Below, one piece after another: positions 16,943 to 26,112 of a stretch of DNA of 49,337 nucleotides. The notes beneath the pieces were generated by a model. That model was not told the origin of the DNA. It made no database searches and worked only from the letters and a program-made list of their open reading frames with translations. Every line of letters begins with the position of its first letter. Position 1 is the stretch's first letter. Made by a program: the position numbers and the translations under genes. The stretch lies in contig JBGQIB010000013.1 in NCBI GenBank assembly GCA_041498295.1, forward strand, positions 1 through 49,337, written 5' to 3'. This DNA is from VGRW01 sp041498295 (GTDB lineage: Bacteria > Myxococcota_A > UBA9160 > SZUA-336).

Positions 16943-17911
16943 TCAATAGCCGCGCGCGCGGTCGACTTCGTTGCGCAGCGGCAGGCCGCCTTCGACTCGC
17001 GCGACGTTCTCCACGGCGATCTCCGTGAGTCGCTCCATGTACGCGGGCCCGAGCCCCGCGATGTGCGGCGTGAGAATCGTGTTCGGCAGGTCCCACAGCG
17101 GGCTGTCCGCCGGCAGTGGCTCGCGCTCGAACACGTCGAGCGCCGCGCCCGCGAGCCGGCCCGCGCGCAGCGCGTCCGCGAGCGCGGCCTCGTCCACGAT
17201 CCCGCCGCGCGCCAGGTTCACGAGCGTCGCGCTCGGCTTCATGAACGCGAGCTCGCGCGCGCCGATCGAGCCGCGCGTCTCCGGAGTCAGCGGCAGGAGC
17301 ACGACCGCGACGTCCGACTCGCGCAGTACGCGCTCGGTTCCCTCGGACCCGAGCACGAGCTCCACGTGCGGCACTGACTTCGGCGCGCGCTGCGTGCCGA
17401 TCACGCGCATGCCGAGGAGCGCTGCTTTCACTGCGATCGCTTCGCCAATCGCGCCCAAGCCGAGGATGCCGAGCGTGCGGCCGGCGATCGGATCGAACCC
17501 GTACGGCTTCCACAGGTGCGCTTGCTTCTGCTCGAGCGCGCGCGGGATGCGCTTCGCGAGCGCGAAGATCATCGCGAGTGCCCATTCACTCATGTGCGGG
17601 CCGTGCACGCCGCGCGCGTTCGCGATGCGCACGCGCGCCGGCAAGTCCGGCGCGGGCAAGAGTGAATCGACTCCCGCGCCCATCATCTGGATGAGCCGCA
17701 AACGTGTCGCCCCCGCCCAGATCCCGCGCGGCGGACGGAACGCGAGCAGCACCTCGATCGCGCCGATGCCCGCGCGGAGCTCCTCCTCGCGGTTCCAGAC
17801 CACCACCTCGCGGTCGGGCAGAGCGGCGCGCAGCGGGCGCGCGAGCGCATCCCCGAGCTCGCTCGAAAACCCGTGGAATACGTGCAGCTTCTCGATTCGG
17901 CCGGTGGACAT
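16943..17911 (-). CDS. D-2-hydroxyacid dehydrogenase (glyoxylate/hydroxypyruvate reductase-like)
   Basis: 322 residues. The Rossmann motif GLGAIGEA is central, with catalytic Arg in VNLARGG, Glu in DVFEREPLP and His in LTPHIAG. This is the complete Arg-Glu-His set of the family. The N-terminal substrate domain (residues 1-100) contains MMGAGVDSLLP, as in GhrA-type enzymes. It would reduce glyoxylate, hydroxypyruvate or a related 2-keto acid. It is divergent from the BipA gene, with only 32 bases between the start codons. Confidence 0.9.
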   Translation of the reverse strand: MSTGRIEKLHVFHGFSSELGDALARPLRAALPDREVVVWNREEELRAGIGAIEVLLAFRPPRGIWAGATRLRLIQMMGAGVDSLLPAPDLPARVRIANARGVHGPHMSEWALAMIFALAKRIPRALEQKQAHLWKPYGFDPIAGRTLGILGLGAIGEAIAVKAALLGMRVIGTQRAPKSVPHVELVLGSEGTERVLRESDVAVVLLPLTPETRGSIGARELAFMKPSATLVNLARGGIVDEAALADALRAGRLAGAALDVFEREPLPADSPLWDLPNTILTPHIAGLGPAYMERLTEIAVENVARVEGGLPLRNEVDRARGY

Positions 17912-17943
17912 CGCGACCGCGGCATCTTAGCCTCCGCGCCCCT

Positions 17944-19752
17944 ATGCGTGGGCCCCGCAAAGACATCCGCAACCTCGCGATCATCGCGCACGTCGATCAC
18001 GGCAAGACCACCTTGCTGGACGGACTCCTGCGCCAGACCGGCACGTTCCGCGTCAATCAGGAAGTGCAAGAGCGCGCGATGGACAGCGAGGACCTCGAGC
18101 GCGAGCGCGGCATCACGATTCACGCCAAGAGCACGGCGGTCGAGTACGAGGGTGTGCGCATCCAGCTCGTCGATACGCCGGGTCACGCGGACTTCGGCGG
18201 TGAGGTCGAGCGCGTGATGGGCATGGTCGACGCGGTGCTGTTGCTGGTCGACGCGGTCGAGGGCGTGATGCCGCAGACGCGCTTCGTGCTCGGCAAAGCG
18301 CTCGCGCAGGGGCTGCGCCCGATCGTGGTCGTGAACAAGATCGACCGGCCCGAGCAGCGCGCGCACGAAGTCGTCGACGAGGTCTTCGACCTCTTGGTCG
18401 AGCTCGGCGCGGACGACCACCAGCTCGACTTTCCGATCGTGTACGCGTCGGCGAAGGAGGGCACCGCTTCGCTCGAAGCGGACGGTCCGCGCAAGGACCT
18501 GCGCCCCCTACTCGATCTGATCCTCGAAAAGGCGCCGCCGCCCGAGGTCGACATCGAAGGGCCGCTGCAGTTCCAGGCTGTGACTCTCGGTTGGGACGAG
18601 TTCGTAGGCCGCCTCGTGATCGGGCGCGTGGAGCGCGGCACCTTGAAGCGCGGAGTCACGGTCGCGCGCATCCCCGAGGAAGGCGCTCCGCAGAGCTTCC
18701 GCATCACGAAGCTGTTCGCCCCGCACGGCCTCGAGCGCGTGGAGCGCGAGTCCGCATCGGCGGGCGAGATCGCGATCATCGCCGGCGTGGACACGATCGA
18801 GATTGGTGACACGATCTGTCCGCCCGACGCCCTCGAGCCGCTGCCGCGGATCGCGATCGATCCACCGACGGTAGCGGTGCGCTTCTCGGTGAACACCTCG
18901 CCGTTCGCCGGGCAGGAAGGCAAGTACGTCACGAGCCGGCAAATCGGCGATCGGCTGCGACGCGAAATTCTCACCAACGTGTCGATCAAGATCGCGGGCG
19001 GCGAGCAGACCGACACCTTCGAGGTTTCGGGTCGCGGCGAGCTGCAGATCGCGGTGCTGATCGAGACGATGCGCCGCGAGGGCTTCGAGTTCGCGGTGTC
19101 TCAGCCGCAGATCATCGAGCGCACGATCGATCACAAGCGCTGCGAGCCCGTCGAGGACGTCGTCGCGGAAGTGCCCGAGAAATCCACCGGCGCGGTGCTC
19201 GAGAAGCTCGGCGCGCGGCGCGGGCGACTCGTTCAGATGGAGAATCGCGGCGCGCGCACGCTCCTGAACTTCATCGTGCCGAGCCGCGGGCTGTTCGGCT
19301 ACCGCACCGAGTTTCTCACGGACACGCGCGGCGAGGGAACCCTGTACCGCACCGTGCGCGGCTACGAGCCGTTCCACGGCGAGCTCACCGGGCGCGGCGT
19401 CGGCGCGATCGTATCGAGTGAGACGGGCCGTTCGACTTCGCACGCGCTGTTCAACATTCAAGAGCGCGCGACCATGTTCATCGGCAACGGCGAGCAGATC
19501 TACGAAGGCCAGGTCGTGGGCGAGAACCGCCGCCCGAGAGACATGAACGTGAACGTGTGTCGCGCGAAGAAGCTCACCAACGTGCGAAACACTGGCCACG
19601 ACGATGCCGAGATCCTGACCCCGCCGCGCCGCTTCACGATCGAGTCGGCGCTGGAGTGGATCGAGGCCGACGAGCTCCTGGAAGTGACTCCGAAGAGCCT
19701 TCGCCTGCGCAAGCGTCTCTTGGCCTCGAACCTGCGGAAGCGCCCGGGCTGA
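17944..19752 (+). CDS. typA: Ribosome-associated GTPase BipA/TypA
   Basis: 602 residues, the normal family length. G1 is AHVDHGKTT, G2 lies near ERERGITI, G3 is DTPGHADFGGE and G4 is NKID. Domain II, EF-G-like domains III and V, and the BipA-specific C-terminal domain follow (RGLFGYRTEF, VCRAKKLTNVR). BipA acts on the ribosome in stress, low temperature and subunit assembly. No Shine-Dalgarno sequence is visible before ATG 17944. The next gene starts nine bases after its stop, so the two are probably one transcript. Confidence 0.97.
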   Translation: MRGPRKDIRNLAIIAHVDHGKTTLLDGLLRQTGTFRVNQEVQERAMDSEDLERERGITIHAKSTAVEYEGVRIQLVDTPGHADFGGEVERVMGMVDAVLLLVDAVEGVMPQTRFVLGKALAQGLRPIVVVNKIDRPEQRAHEVVDEVFDLLVELGADDHQLDFPIVYASAKEGTASLEADGPRKDLRPLLDLILEKAPPPEVDIEGPLQFQAVTLGWDEFVGRLVIGRVERGTLKRGVTVARIPEEGAPQSFRITKLFAPHGLERVERESASAGEIAIIAGVDTIEIGDTICPPDALEPLPRIAIDPPTVAVRFSVNTSPFAGQEGKYVTSRQIGDRLRREILTNVSIKIAGGEQTDTFEVSGRGELQIAVLIETMRREGFEFAVSQPQIIERTIDHKRCEPVEDVVAEVPEKSTGAVLEKLGARRGRLVQMENRGARTLLNFIVPSRGLFGYRTEFLTDTRGEGTLYRTVRGYEPFHGELTGRGVGAIVSSETGRSTSHALFNIQERATMFIGNGEQIYEGQVVGENRRPRDMNVNVCRAKKLTNVRNTGHDDAEILTPPRRFTIESALEWIEADELLEVTPKSLRLRKRLLASNLRKRPG

Positions 19753-19760
19753 TCGGCGCC

Positions 19761-20612
19761 GTGCACTGGCTCGCAGCGGCGATGCTCCTCCTAGCGGGGT
19801 GCGCGCTTGCGGAGCCGGCCCCCGACGTGCAGCGCATCGCGTACGCGAGCGCCGACCCTCTGCAGTTCGGCGAGCTGCGGGTTCCTGCAGGTGATGGACC
19901 GTTCCCGCTCGCGATCGTCATTCACGGCGGATGCTGGCTCGCGAACGTCGTGTCGCTGCGCAGCACCACGCGGCTCGCGAGCGCGCTCCGCGACGCCGGC
20001 ATCGCGACCTGGAACATCGAGTACCGCCGGGTCGGCGACGCGGGCGGCGGCTGGCCGGGCACCTTTCGGGACGTCGCGGCCGGGACCGACTTCGCGAAGA
20101 CGCTGGCGCAGAGGTATCCGCTCGACCTCTCGCGCGTGATCGTGGTCGGTCACTCGGCCGGGGCGCATCTCGCGCTCTGGGTGGCGGCGCGCGCGAATCT
20201 CCCGAGCGACAGCGATCTCTACACTGAGTCACCGCTGGAGCTCAACGGGGTCGTCGCGCTGGCTGGGCCCGGCGATCTGCGCACCTTTGGCCAGAGCGAT
20301 TCGATTTGCGGGAGTGGAACGCTCGAGACTCTGCTCGGCGGCACGCTCGCGTCCGTACCGGAGCACTACGCGCAGGGCTCTCCGGCTGCGCTGCTCCCTC
20401 TCGGCGTGCCCCAGACGCTGATCGTCGGAACGAACGATCGAGTGATTCCCAGCCGCATCGTCGAGGCGTACGAGAGAGCCGCGCGCGAGGCGGGTGATCC
20501 CACGAAGCTCGTCGAGCTGGCCGGCGCAGATCACATGGAGCTCATTGCGCCGGGATCGCAGGCGTGGCCGACGGTGCTGGAGAACGTGCTCGCACTCGTT
20601 TCTCCCCCGTAG
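19761..20612 (+). CDS. Alpha/beta-hydrolase lipoprotein (esterase/lipase-like)
   Basis: 283 residues from GTG 19761. The signal peptide ends in lipobox LLAGC, so it is exported and lipidated. Oxyanion region VIHGGCW, nucleophile motif GHSAG, acid in GTNDRVIPS and His in GADHME match the BD-FAE/esterase type of alpha/beta hydrolase. A role in ester hydrolysis at the envelope is likely. The start nine bases after BipA places it in that operon without any obvious functional link. Confidence 0.85.
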   Translation: MHWLAAAMLLLAGCALAEPAPDVQRIAYASADPLQFGELRVPAGDGPFPLAIVIHGGCWLANVVSLRSTTRLASALRDAGIATWNIEYRRVGDAGGGWPGTFRDVAAGTDFAKTLAQRYPLDLSRVIVVGHSAGAHLALWVAARANLPSDSDLYTESPLELNGVVALAGPGDLRTFGQSDSICGSGTLETLLGGTLASVPEHYAQGSPAALLPLGVPQTLIVGTNDRVIPSRIVEAYERAAREAGDPTKLVELAGADHMELIAPGSQAWPTVLENVLALVSPP

Positions 20613-20631
20613 GGCTTGGTAAGCTGCGCGC

Positions 20632-21492
20632 GTGCTGCACTCGCTTGACCACGTGATCATCGCGGTGCGCGAGCTCGAGGCCGCGACCGAGAGCTACACG
20701 CGCTTGCTCGGGCGCGCGCCGTCGTGGCGCGGCGAGCATCCGGGGCAGGGCACGGCGAACGCGCTGTTCCGGCTCGCGAACACCTATGTGGAGCTGCTCG
20801 GCATCAGCGGAGACGGCCCGTTCGCCGAGCGCATCCGCGCGCGGCTCGAGCGCGATGGCGAGGGCCTGATCGGCCTGGCCTTCGGCACCGACGACGCGGA
20901 GCAGTGCGCAGCCGAGCTGCGGACGCGCGGCATGGGCGTCGCCGACCCGGTGGAAGGCTCCGGCGTGGACGCGCGCAGTGGCGCGAGGCGGAGCTGGCGC
21001 AACGTTCATTGGCCCGAGAGCGCTTCGCGCGGCGTGTTCGAATTCGCGATCGAGCACCTCTCGCCCGCGGCTGCGCTTCCGCCCGCGGAGCTTTGCGCCG
21101 CGCGAGAGAGCGCCATCGAGGCGCTCGACCACGTGGTCGTGCGCAGCCCCGATGCCGACGCCGCGCAGGCGTTCTACGGTGAGTCACTCGGCCTGCGGCT
21201 CGCGCTCGACCGCAGCTTCGAGGACCGTCGCGTGCGGCTCCAGTTCTTCCGGATCGGTGGAGTCACCGTCGAGGTCGCGAGCACGCTCGGCGCGCCGCCC
21301 GATCCGACCGCGTCCGACCGCCTCTGGGGGCTCGCGTGGCGGGTGCCGAGCGCCGACGCAGCGCGCGTCCGTCTTGTCGCTGCTGGTTTCTCCGTCACGC
21401 CTGTCCGCTCCGGGAACAAGCCGGGCACGAGAGTCTGCACCGTCGAACGAGACACCTGCGGCGTGCCCACCCTCCTGATTGGCCCCGACTGA
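20632..21492 (+). CDS. Two-domain VOC (glyoxalase-fold) protein
   Basis: 286 residues. The N-terminal unit (LDHVIIAVRELEAATESYTR to about 145) resembles the Glyoxalase_3-like type. The C-terminal unit (LDHVVVRSPDADAAQAFYGE) is a second VOC module with VEVAS as a possible metal-ligand strand. VOC proteins include glyoxalases, extradiol dioxygenases and isomerases, and the metal ligands are not clear enough to choose. The GTG start at 20632 has no Shine-Dalgarno; TAAGCT ends six bases before it, so it may be leaderless. Confidence 0.85.
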   Translation: MLHSLDHVIIAVRELEAATESYTRLLGRAPSWRGEHPGQGTANALFRLANTYVELLGISGDGPFAERIRARLERDGEGLIGLAFGTDDAEQCAAELRTRGMGVADPVEGSGVDARSGARRSWRNVHWPESASRGVFEFAIEHLSPAAALPPAELCAARESAIEALDHVVVRSPDADAAQAFYGESLGLRLALDRSFEDRRVRLQFFRIGGVTVEVASTLGAPPDPTASDRLWGLAWRVPSADAARVRLVAAGFSVTPVRSGNKPGTRVCTVERDTCGVPTLLIGPD

Positions 21493-21513
21493 GTCTTTGC
21501 TAGCGTTCGTTGC

Positions 21514-22164
21514 GTGGGGTGGTTCGGGAAGCCGACGTACAGTCGGAGTGAAAGCATGTCGCGCGCCGCGAAAGCGGAGGGGCGCGGCAAGCGCAAGAAG
21601 GCGATCGCCGAGTACCGCAAGGTCTTGGCGCAAGAGCCGGACAATCCGGTCATCCTCGTGAAGCTCGCGGGTTTGCTCGCGCTGACGAAGCAGCTCGACG
21701 AAGCGCGTTTGAAGTTCGGTGCCGCGGTTGAGACCTACGAGAAACAGGGGTTCGACGAGAAGGCGGTCTCCGTGCTGCGGCAGGCAGTCACCTTCCTGCC
21801 CAAGCGCGTGGAGCTCTGGGAGCGGATCGCGCAGATCGACGTCCGGCGCGAGCGCGCGCCCGAAGCCATCCGCGATCTGCTCGAGGGCAGCGGCAAGTTC
21901 CGCAAGCGCTCCGAGCGCCAGTCGGCGATCCGCCTACTGCGCATGGCGGTGAAGGTCGAGCCCTGGCAGTTCGAGGCGACGCTGTCACTCGCGCGCCTGC
22001 TCGCGAAGGCGGGCGCGAAGCCCGAGGCGCGCCGCTGCTACCAGGGCCTCTGCGAGCGCAACCGCGCCGCCAGGCTGCGCAAGGTGCGCGGCGCGATGTT
22101 TCGTATGTCGCCGACTCCCGCCGCGGCCTGGCGCTGGGCGCGCGCGGCGCTGCGCGGCGTCTGA
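21514..22164 (+). CDS. TPR-containing protein
   Basis: 216 residues, cytoplasmic, basic. TPR-like helices occur at AIAEYRKVLAQEPDNPVILV, EKAVSVLRQAVTFLPKRVEL and ATLSLARLLAKAGAKPEARR. The function is protein scaffolding; the partner is unknown. The GTG start at 21514 lacks a Shine-Dalgarno, but TGCTAGCGT lies with its end seven bases upstream, an extended -10-like arrangement suggesting a leaderless transcript. The last 127 bases overlap the convergent ELW-repeat gene, so the extreme C-terminus (Arg/Ala-rich) is unusual and may be unconstrained. Confidence 0.75.
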   Translation: MGWFGKPTYSRSESMSRAAKAEGRGKRKKAIAEYRKVLAQEPDNPVILVKLAGLLALTKQLDEARLKFGAAVETYEKQGFDEKAVSVLRQAVTFLPKRVELWERIAQIDVRRERAPEAIRDLLEGSGKFRKRSERQSAIRLLRMAVKVEPWQFEATLSLARLLAKAGAKPEARRCYQGLCERNRAARLRKVRGAMFRMSPTPAAAWRWARAALRGV

Positions 22165-25124
22165 CGCGCGCGCACGCCGTACAGCGAAGTGAGTAGGAGC
22201 AGGCCCGCGAGCAGCTCGCTCGCGACGGGCGGCAGCGCGGGGATGGGGGACACAGGAGGCGGAATCGACGTCGGCTCGCGGGGATCCGTCCCGGCAGTCA
22301 CTTCGGCTCCGTCCGTCGCGCCGTCGCCGTCCGAGTCGGCGTCGAGCAGGTTGGTGTGAAATGTGAACTCCTCCGCAGCGTCGGTCAGGCCATCGTGATC
22401 CGAGTCGGGGTCGAGCGGGTTCGAGCCCAGACCGAGCTCGGCGGGGTCACTGAGTCCGTCGAGATCGCTGTCGAGCGGCGCGCTCTGCGGCAGAACCCAG
22501 GGCTCGAAGCCGCGTGCTTCGGTCGCCGCAGCGAAGAAGAGGTTCGAGCCGATCTGCGCCATCTGACTCGGCCCGCCGCCGGCGATTCCCGGCGCGATGT
22601 CGCGCACCAGCACGGTGCCTCCGGGTGTCCCGTCGCTGCGCCACAGCTCGTTGCCGCTGACTCCGTCGTTCGCGGCGAAATAGAGCAGGCCGTTTGCACC
22701 GAGCAGTAGCTGTGGCGACGAGCTGGCCGCGCCGGGAGCCAGGTCGCGCACCCGCACCGTGCCCGCCTCGCTGCCGTCGCTCTTCCACAGCTCGACACCA
22801 GTCACTCCGTCGTCCGCGCGGAAGAACACGTTCGAACCGACCGCGGTGAGCTGAGTCGGCGAGCCGCTAGAGAGGTCCGGCTGGATGTCCTTCACCCTCA
22901 CCGTGCCCTCGGGGGTTCCGTCGCTCCTCCAGAGCTCGACGCCGCTCAATCCGTCGTCGGCAGCGAAGAAGAGCAGGCCGTTCGCAACGGTGAAGCTCTG
23001 CGGAGACGAGCTGGGGGTGCCCTCGGAGATGTCCTTCACGAGCACCGTGCCCGCGTCACTGCCGTCGCTCTTGTAGAGCTCCCTGCCGAGGATCCCGTCG
23101 TCGCCGGCGAAGAAGATCGCGCCACCGAACGCCGCAATCGAGGCGCCCGCGACGAAGCCACTCCCCAAGCCCGGGTTCAGGTCGCGCACCATCGCTGCGC
23201 TGGAGCCGTTGGTCCTCCACAGCTCGCCGCCGCTGTTCTGGTCCGCGCCGAGGAAGTAGAAGAACCCGTTCTGCACGACGCCGCTCGAAAATGGGGTGAC
23301 GCTGCCCAGGAGCTGCGTGCCAGCGCTCGTGCCGTCGCTCTTCCACAGCTCTGGGCCGGATCCGTCGTTGGCTGAGAAGAGGAGCGTGTTACCCACGGAG
23401 CCGATCGGGAGTGCGTTCGAAGCCGTGGCGCCCGATGCGATGTTGCGGACGAGCGCGGTGCCCTGACTCGTGCCGTCGCTCTTCCACAGCTCGGCGCCCG
23501 TCGCTCCGTCGTCGGCTTGGAAGAACACGAGACCGTTCGCGCTCTTGAAGGACTTCGGGTTCGAGCTGCCGGAGCCAGGTCGAATGTCTCGCAGCAGCGT
23601 CGTGCCGGGGGCGGTTCCGTTGCTCTTCCAGAGCTCGGTCCCGTTGGCCCCATCGGTCGCACTGATGAACGCGCTGCCGGAGAGATCGCCGAAGGACGTG
23701 GGAAAGAGCGAGTCACCCGTGCCGGTCGTGAGATCCCGCAGCAATGTCGTGCCGCCCGGGGTGCCGTCGCTCTTCCACAATTCTCGGCCGATGACTTCAT
23801 CGTCCGCGGCGAAATAGGCGACGCCGTTCAAGCCGATGAACGAGGCCGGGGACGAGGGGTTCGCGCCAGCGAAGATGTCCTGCAGTCGCAAGGTGCCCGC
23901 CGCGCTGCCATCGCTCGTCCACGGTTCGCTGCCTGTGACTCCATCGCTCGCCGGGAAGAAGAGCCGGTTGCCAACGACGCTGAGCCCTGCGCCCGCCGAG
24001 ATACCGCCTCCGCTGCCCGGGAGAATGTCCAGGACGAGCGTCGTGCCCGCGGCCGTGCCGTCGCTCCGCCACAGCTCTCTGCCCGTCGCGGCCGTGCTGG
24101 CGGTGAAGAAGAGACTGCCGTTCATCGCGACGATCGACCCCGGAGCGGAGCTGCTCGCACCAGACGCGAGGTTCGCGACGAGCACCGTACCGGCGCTCGT
24201 GCCGTCGGTCCTCCAAAGCTCGAATCCCGAGACGCCGTCGCTCGCGGAGAAGTAGACGCTGCCTGCCAGCGCCGTGTAGCCGGCGGGCGTCGACCCCGCG
24301 GGGCCCGAAGCGATGTCCCTCACTCGCATCGTGCCAGCGGCCGTGCCATCGCTCTTCCACAGCTCGAAGCCCGACGTACCGTCGGTGGCGGAGAAGTACA
24401 GCGTCCCGCCGATGGCCACGGGCAGAATGGGAAGCGAGCTCCCGGTCGGGTTGATGTCCTTCACCATCGTCGTCCCAGCCGCGCTGCCGTCGCTTCTCCA
24501 CAGCTCCGCGCCGTTCGTGCCGTCGTTCGCGGTGAAGTAGAGCGTCCCGTTCATTGAAACGAAGCTCACCAGGCCCGAGTCACCTGGGCCCGGCAGGATG
24601 TCCTTCACACGCATCGTCCCCGCCGCGGTCCCGTCGGTTCGCCACAACTCGCGACCCGCCGCCGGGTCGATCCCCACGTAGTACGCGACGCCGTTCACGA
24701 CGGTGAACCCGCCTTGAATGGAATCCGCGCTGCCCGGATTGAAATCCCCGATGCGTATCGTTCCGGCGCTCGTCCCGTTGCTGCGCCACGGCTCGCGCCC
24801 GGCTGAGTCACTCGCCGAGAACACGACGGTCGTGGCGTTCAAGGCCGCGAGTGACCCGGCGTTCTGGGCCCCGGCGACGCCGAGCCTCTTGACCAGCAGC
24901 GTGCCCGCACTCGTGCCGTCTGTCTTCCAGAGCTCGTTCTCCGCGAAGGGAGTGGCGACGAAGTACCGCGTGTTGCCGTCCCGCGTGATCTCGCTCGGCG
25001 TCGAGCCCGCCGCGGTCACGGTCGCGTTGATGTCCTTCACCAGATACGGCTGGCCCTCCGCCAGCGCGAGTGAGGCGGACCCGAGGAGCCAGAGGGAGAT
25101 CGAGAGACGGGTGAGCGTCGACAT
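22038..25124 (-). CDS. Secreted ELWxxDGT-repeat protein with calcium-binding repeats and C-terminal anchor
   Basis: 1028 residues. A signal peptide (ending near SLALAEG) is followed by 17 tandem units of about 50 residues. Each carries ELW(K/R)(S/T)(D/N)G(T/S)xxGT and then a short VRDI-P-G stretch; an eighteenth half-unit ends in GFEPWVLP. The repeats are expected to form beta-propeller blades. Next come DSDLDG, DPDSDHDG and DADSDGDG loops of thrombospondin type 3/calcium-binding type. The end has IPALPPVASELLAG, a hydrophobic helix and Arg, like an IPTL/PEP-CTERM-type sorting tail. About 45 further residues follow that helix, which is odd for such a tail, and this part overlaps the convergent TPR gene. 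GGGAGGG precedes ATG 25124. Likely a cell-surface protein. Confidence 0.88.
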   Translation of the reverse strand: MSTLTRLSISLWLLGSASLALAEGQPYLVKDINATVTAAGSTPSEITRDGNTRYFVATPFAENELWKTDGTSAGTLLVKRLGVAGAQNAGSLAALNATTVVFSASDSAGREPWRSNGTSAGTIRIGDFNPGSADSIQGGFTVVNGVAYYVGIDPAAGRELWRTDGTAAGTMRVKDILPGPGDSGLVSFVSMNGTLYFTANDGTNGAELWRSDGSAAGTTMVKDINPTGSSLPILPVAIGGTLYFSATDGTSGFELWKSDGTAAGTMRVRDIASGPAGSTPAGYTALAGSVYFSASDGVSGFELWRTDGTSAGTVLVANLASGASSSAPGSIVAMNGSLFFTASTAATGRELWRSDGTAAGTTLVLDILPGSGGGISAGAGLSVVGNRLFFPASDGVTGSEPWTSDGSAAGTLRLQDIFAGANPSSPASFIGLNGVAYFAADDEVIGRELWKSDGTPGGTTLLRDLTTGTGDSLFPTSFGDLSGSAFISATDGANGTELWKSNGTAPGTTLLRDIRPGSGSSNPKSFKSANGLVFFQADDGATGAELWKSDGTSQGTALVRNIASGATASNALPIGSVGNTLLFSANDGSGPELWKSDGTSAGTQLLGSVTPFSSGVVQNGFFYFLGADQNSGGELWRTNGSSAAMVRDLNPGLGSGFVAGASIAAFGGAIFFAGDDGILGRELYKSDGSDAGTVLVKDISEGTPSSSPQSFTVANGLLFFAADDGLSGVELWRSDGTPEGTVRVKDIQPDLSSGSPTQLTAVGSNVFFRADDGVTGVELWKSDGSEAGTVRVRDLAPGAASSSPQLLLGANGLLYFAANDGVSGNELWRSDGTPGGTVLVRDIAPGIAGGGPSQMAQIGSNLFFAAATEARGFEPWVLPQSAPLDSDLDGLSDPAELGLGSNPLDPDSDHDGLTDAAEEFTFHTNLLDADSDGDGATDGAEVTAGTDPREPTSIPPPVSPIPALPPVASELLAGLLLLTSLYGVRARQTPRSAARAQRQAAAGVGDIRNIAPRTLRSLAARLRSQRPW

Positions 25125-25332
25125 CAGCCGTATCCCTCCCGCGCGGATTTAACCAACGGATCCGCATCTGACTGGAACGGGCGCAGCCTAAACCACCCAA
25201 ACGCAGACGGGAAGGATTTCTTGAAAGGGAACTTTCTAATTGCTCAGGAGGCGAACTCCCCTGATTTTCCAGTTGGATACGTCGATGTCGAGGGTCCGCA
25301 TACGCAGCTGCATGAGAGCCGGAGGCCGGGTC

Positions 25333-26007
25333 TCAGGATTTCGCGGGGCGCGGCTCCGTGGTGAGCAGATCGAGGAAGAGGTCGATCACCCGGTGCATCG
25401 CGGCTTCGACGTCGCGCTGCGAGACGCCCCACTGCGGGAAGTGTCCGTCGACGTACATGCGCGCGAGCCCGTACGAGAGCGCTTTCGCGGCGAGCTCGAG
25501 CGTGCCGGGATCCGCCGCGCGGATCTGTCCGCGCTTCTGTCCGTCTGCGACGATGTTCTGCATCAGCGCGCGAATCGCGTTGTTGTCGCGCGGTAGTGAC
25601 TCACTCGCGTCGAAGTCGATCAGGCTGCGCGTGGCGAGAACGCGGAACTGCGCGGGATGGCGCAGCGCCCAGCGCAGATAGGCGCGGCCGAGCGCGGCGT
25701 AGCGCGCGCCAGCGTCGTCGGGATCGACCGACGCCTCCGCGCGCGCGATCTCCTCGAGGAAGCGCTTCATCGCGCGCTCGGCGACGCCCGTCATGAGCGC
25801 GGTGCGGCTCGCAAAGTGTCGGAACGGCGCGCCGGGCGAGACACCCGCGCGCCGCGCCGCCTCGCGCACGGTGACCGTCTCCGGTCCCTGTTCCTCGATC
25901 ATGCGCTCGGCTGCTTCGAGCAGCGCCTCACGCAGGCGACCGTGGTGGTACGTCGCGCGCGGCTTCGGGCGGCGCTCGGCCCGCGGCTTCGGCGCTCGCT
26001 TCGCCAT
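25333..26007 (-). CDS. TetR-family transcriptional regulator
   Basis: 224 residues. The N-terminal helix-turn-helix spans about residues 20-65 (TVTVREAARRAGVSPGAPFRHF), with the LREALLEAAERMIEEQG helix before it. The C-terminal ligand-binding region is unassigned. A GTG six codons upstream (26025) is an alternative start. It is divergent from the DUF2147-redoxin gene, and the 105-base gap between them carries a long inverted repeat (26036-26104), a likely operator. It probably represses itself and that gene; the inducer is unknown. The 208 bases on its other side (25125-25332) contain no gene. Confidence 0.9.
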   Translation of the reverse strand: MAKRAPKPRAERRPKPRATYHHGRLREALLEAAERMIEEQGPETVTVREAARRAGVSPGAPFRHFASRTALMTGVAERAMKRFLEEIARAEASVDPDDAGARYAALGRAYLRWALRHPAQFRVLATRSLIDFDASESLPRDNNAIRALMQNIVADGQKRGQIRAADPGTLELAAKALSYGLARMYVDGHFPQWGVSQRDVEAAMHRVIDLFLDLLTTEPRPAKS

Positions 26008-26035
26008 CGGGGAATCTCGTAGCACGCGTCCGAGC

Positions 26036-26104
26036 CCGAATGCAATCAGTGATTATTTTCTTGACCGGGCCCGTCCCAGGCGTGTAATCAACGCTTGCAT
26101 TCGG
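26036..26104. promoter_or_regulatory. Long inverted repeat, probable TetR operator
   Basis: The left arm 26036-26055 and right arm 26085-26104 both read CCGAATGCAA-N4-TGATTA toward the centre: 16 of 20 positions match in inverted orientation. The 29-base middle holds a -35-like hexamer, and the right arm contains the -10-like TAATCA of the rightward gene. The left arm also contains a smaller palindrome, AATCAgTGATT (26044-26054). Bound TetR would block the promoter. Confidence 0.7.
26061..26090 (+). promoter_or_regulatory. Sigma-70-like promoter of the redoxin gene
   Basis: TTGACC (26061-26066), 18-base spacer, TAATCA (26085-26090). The start codon lies 22 bases after the -10 element and is preceded by GGAGGG. 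The -10 element lies within the right arm of the inverted repeat. Confidence 0.55.
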
Positions 26105-26112
26105 AGGGCGCG

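Noticed and set aside
22885..24540. Possible plus-strand genes inside the ELW-repeat region
   Set aside because: They are antisense translations of the repeats with repeated LPSLLHSS-type motifs and no starts of their own.
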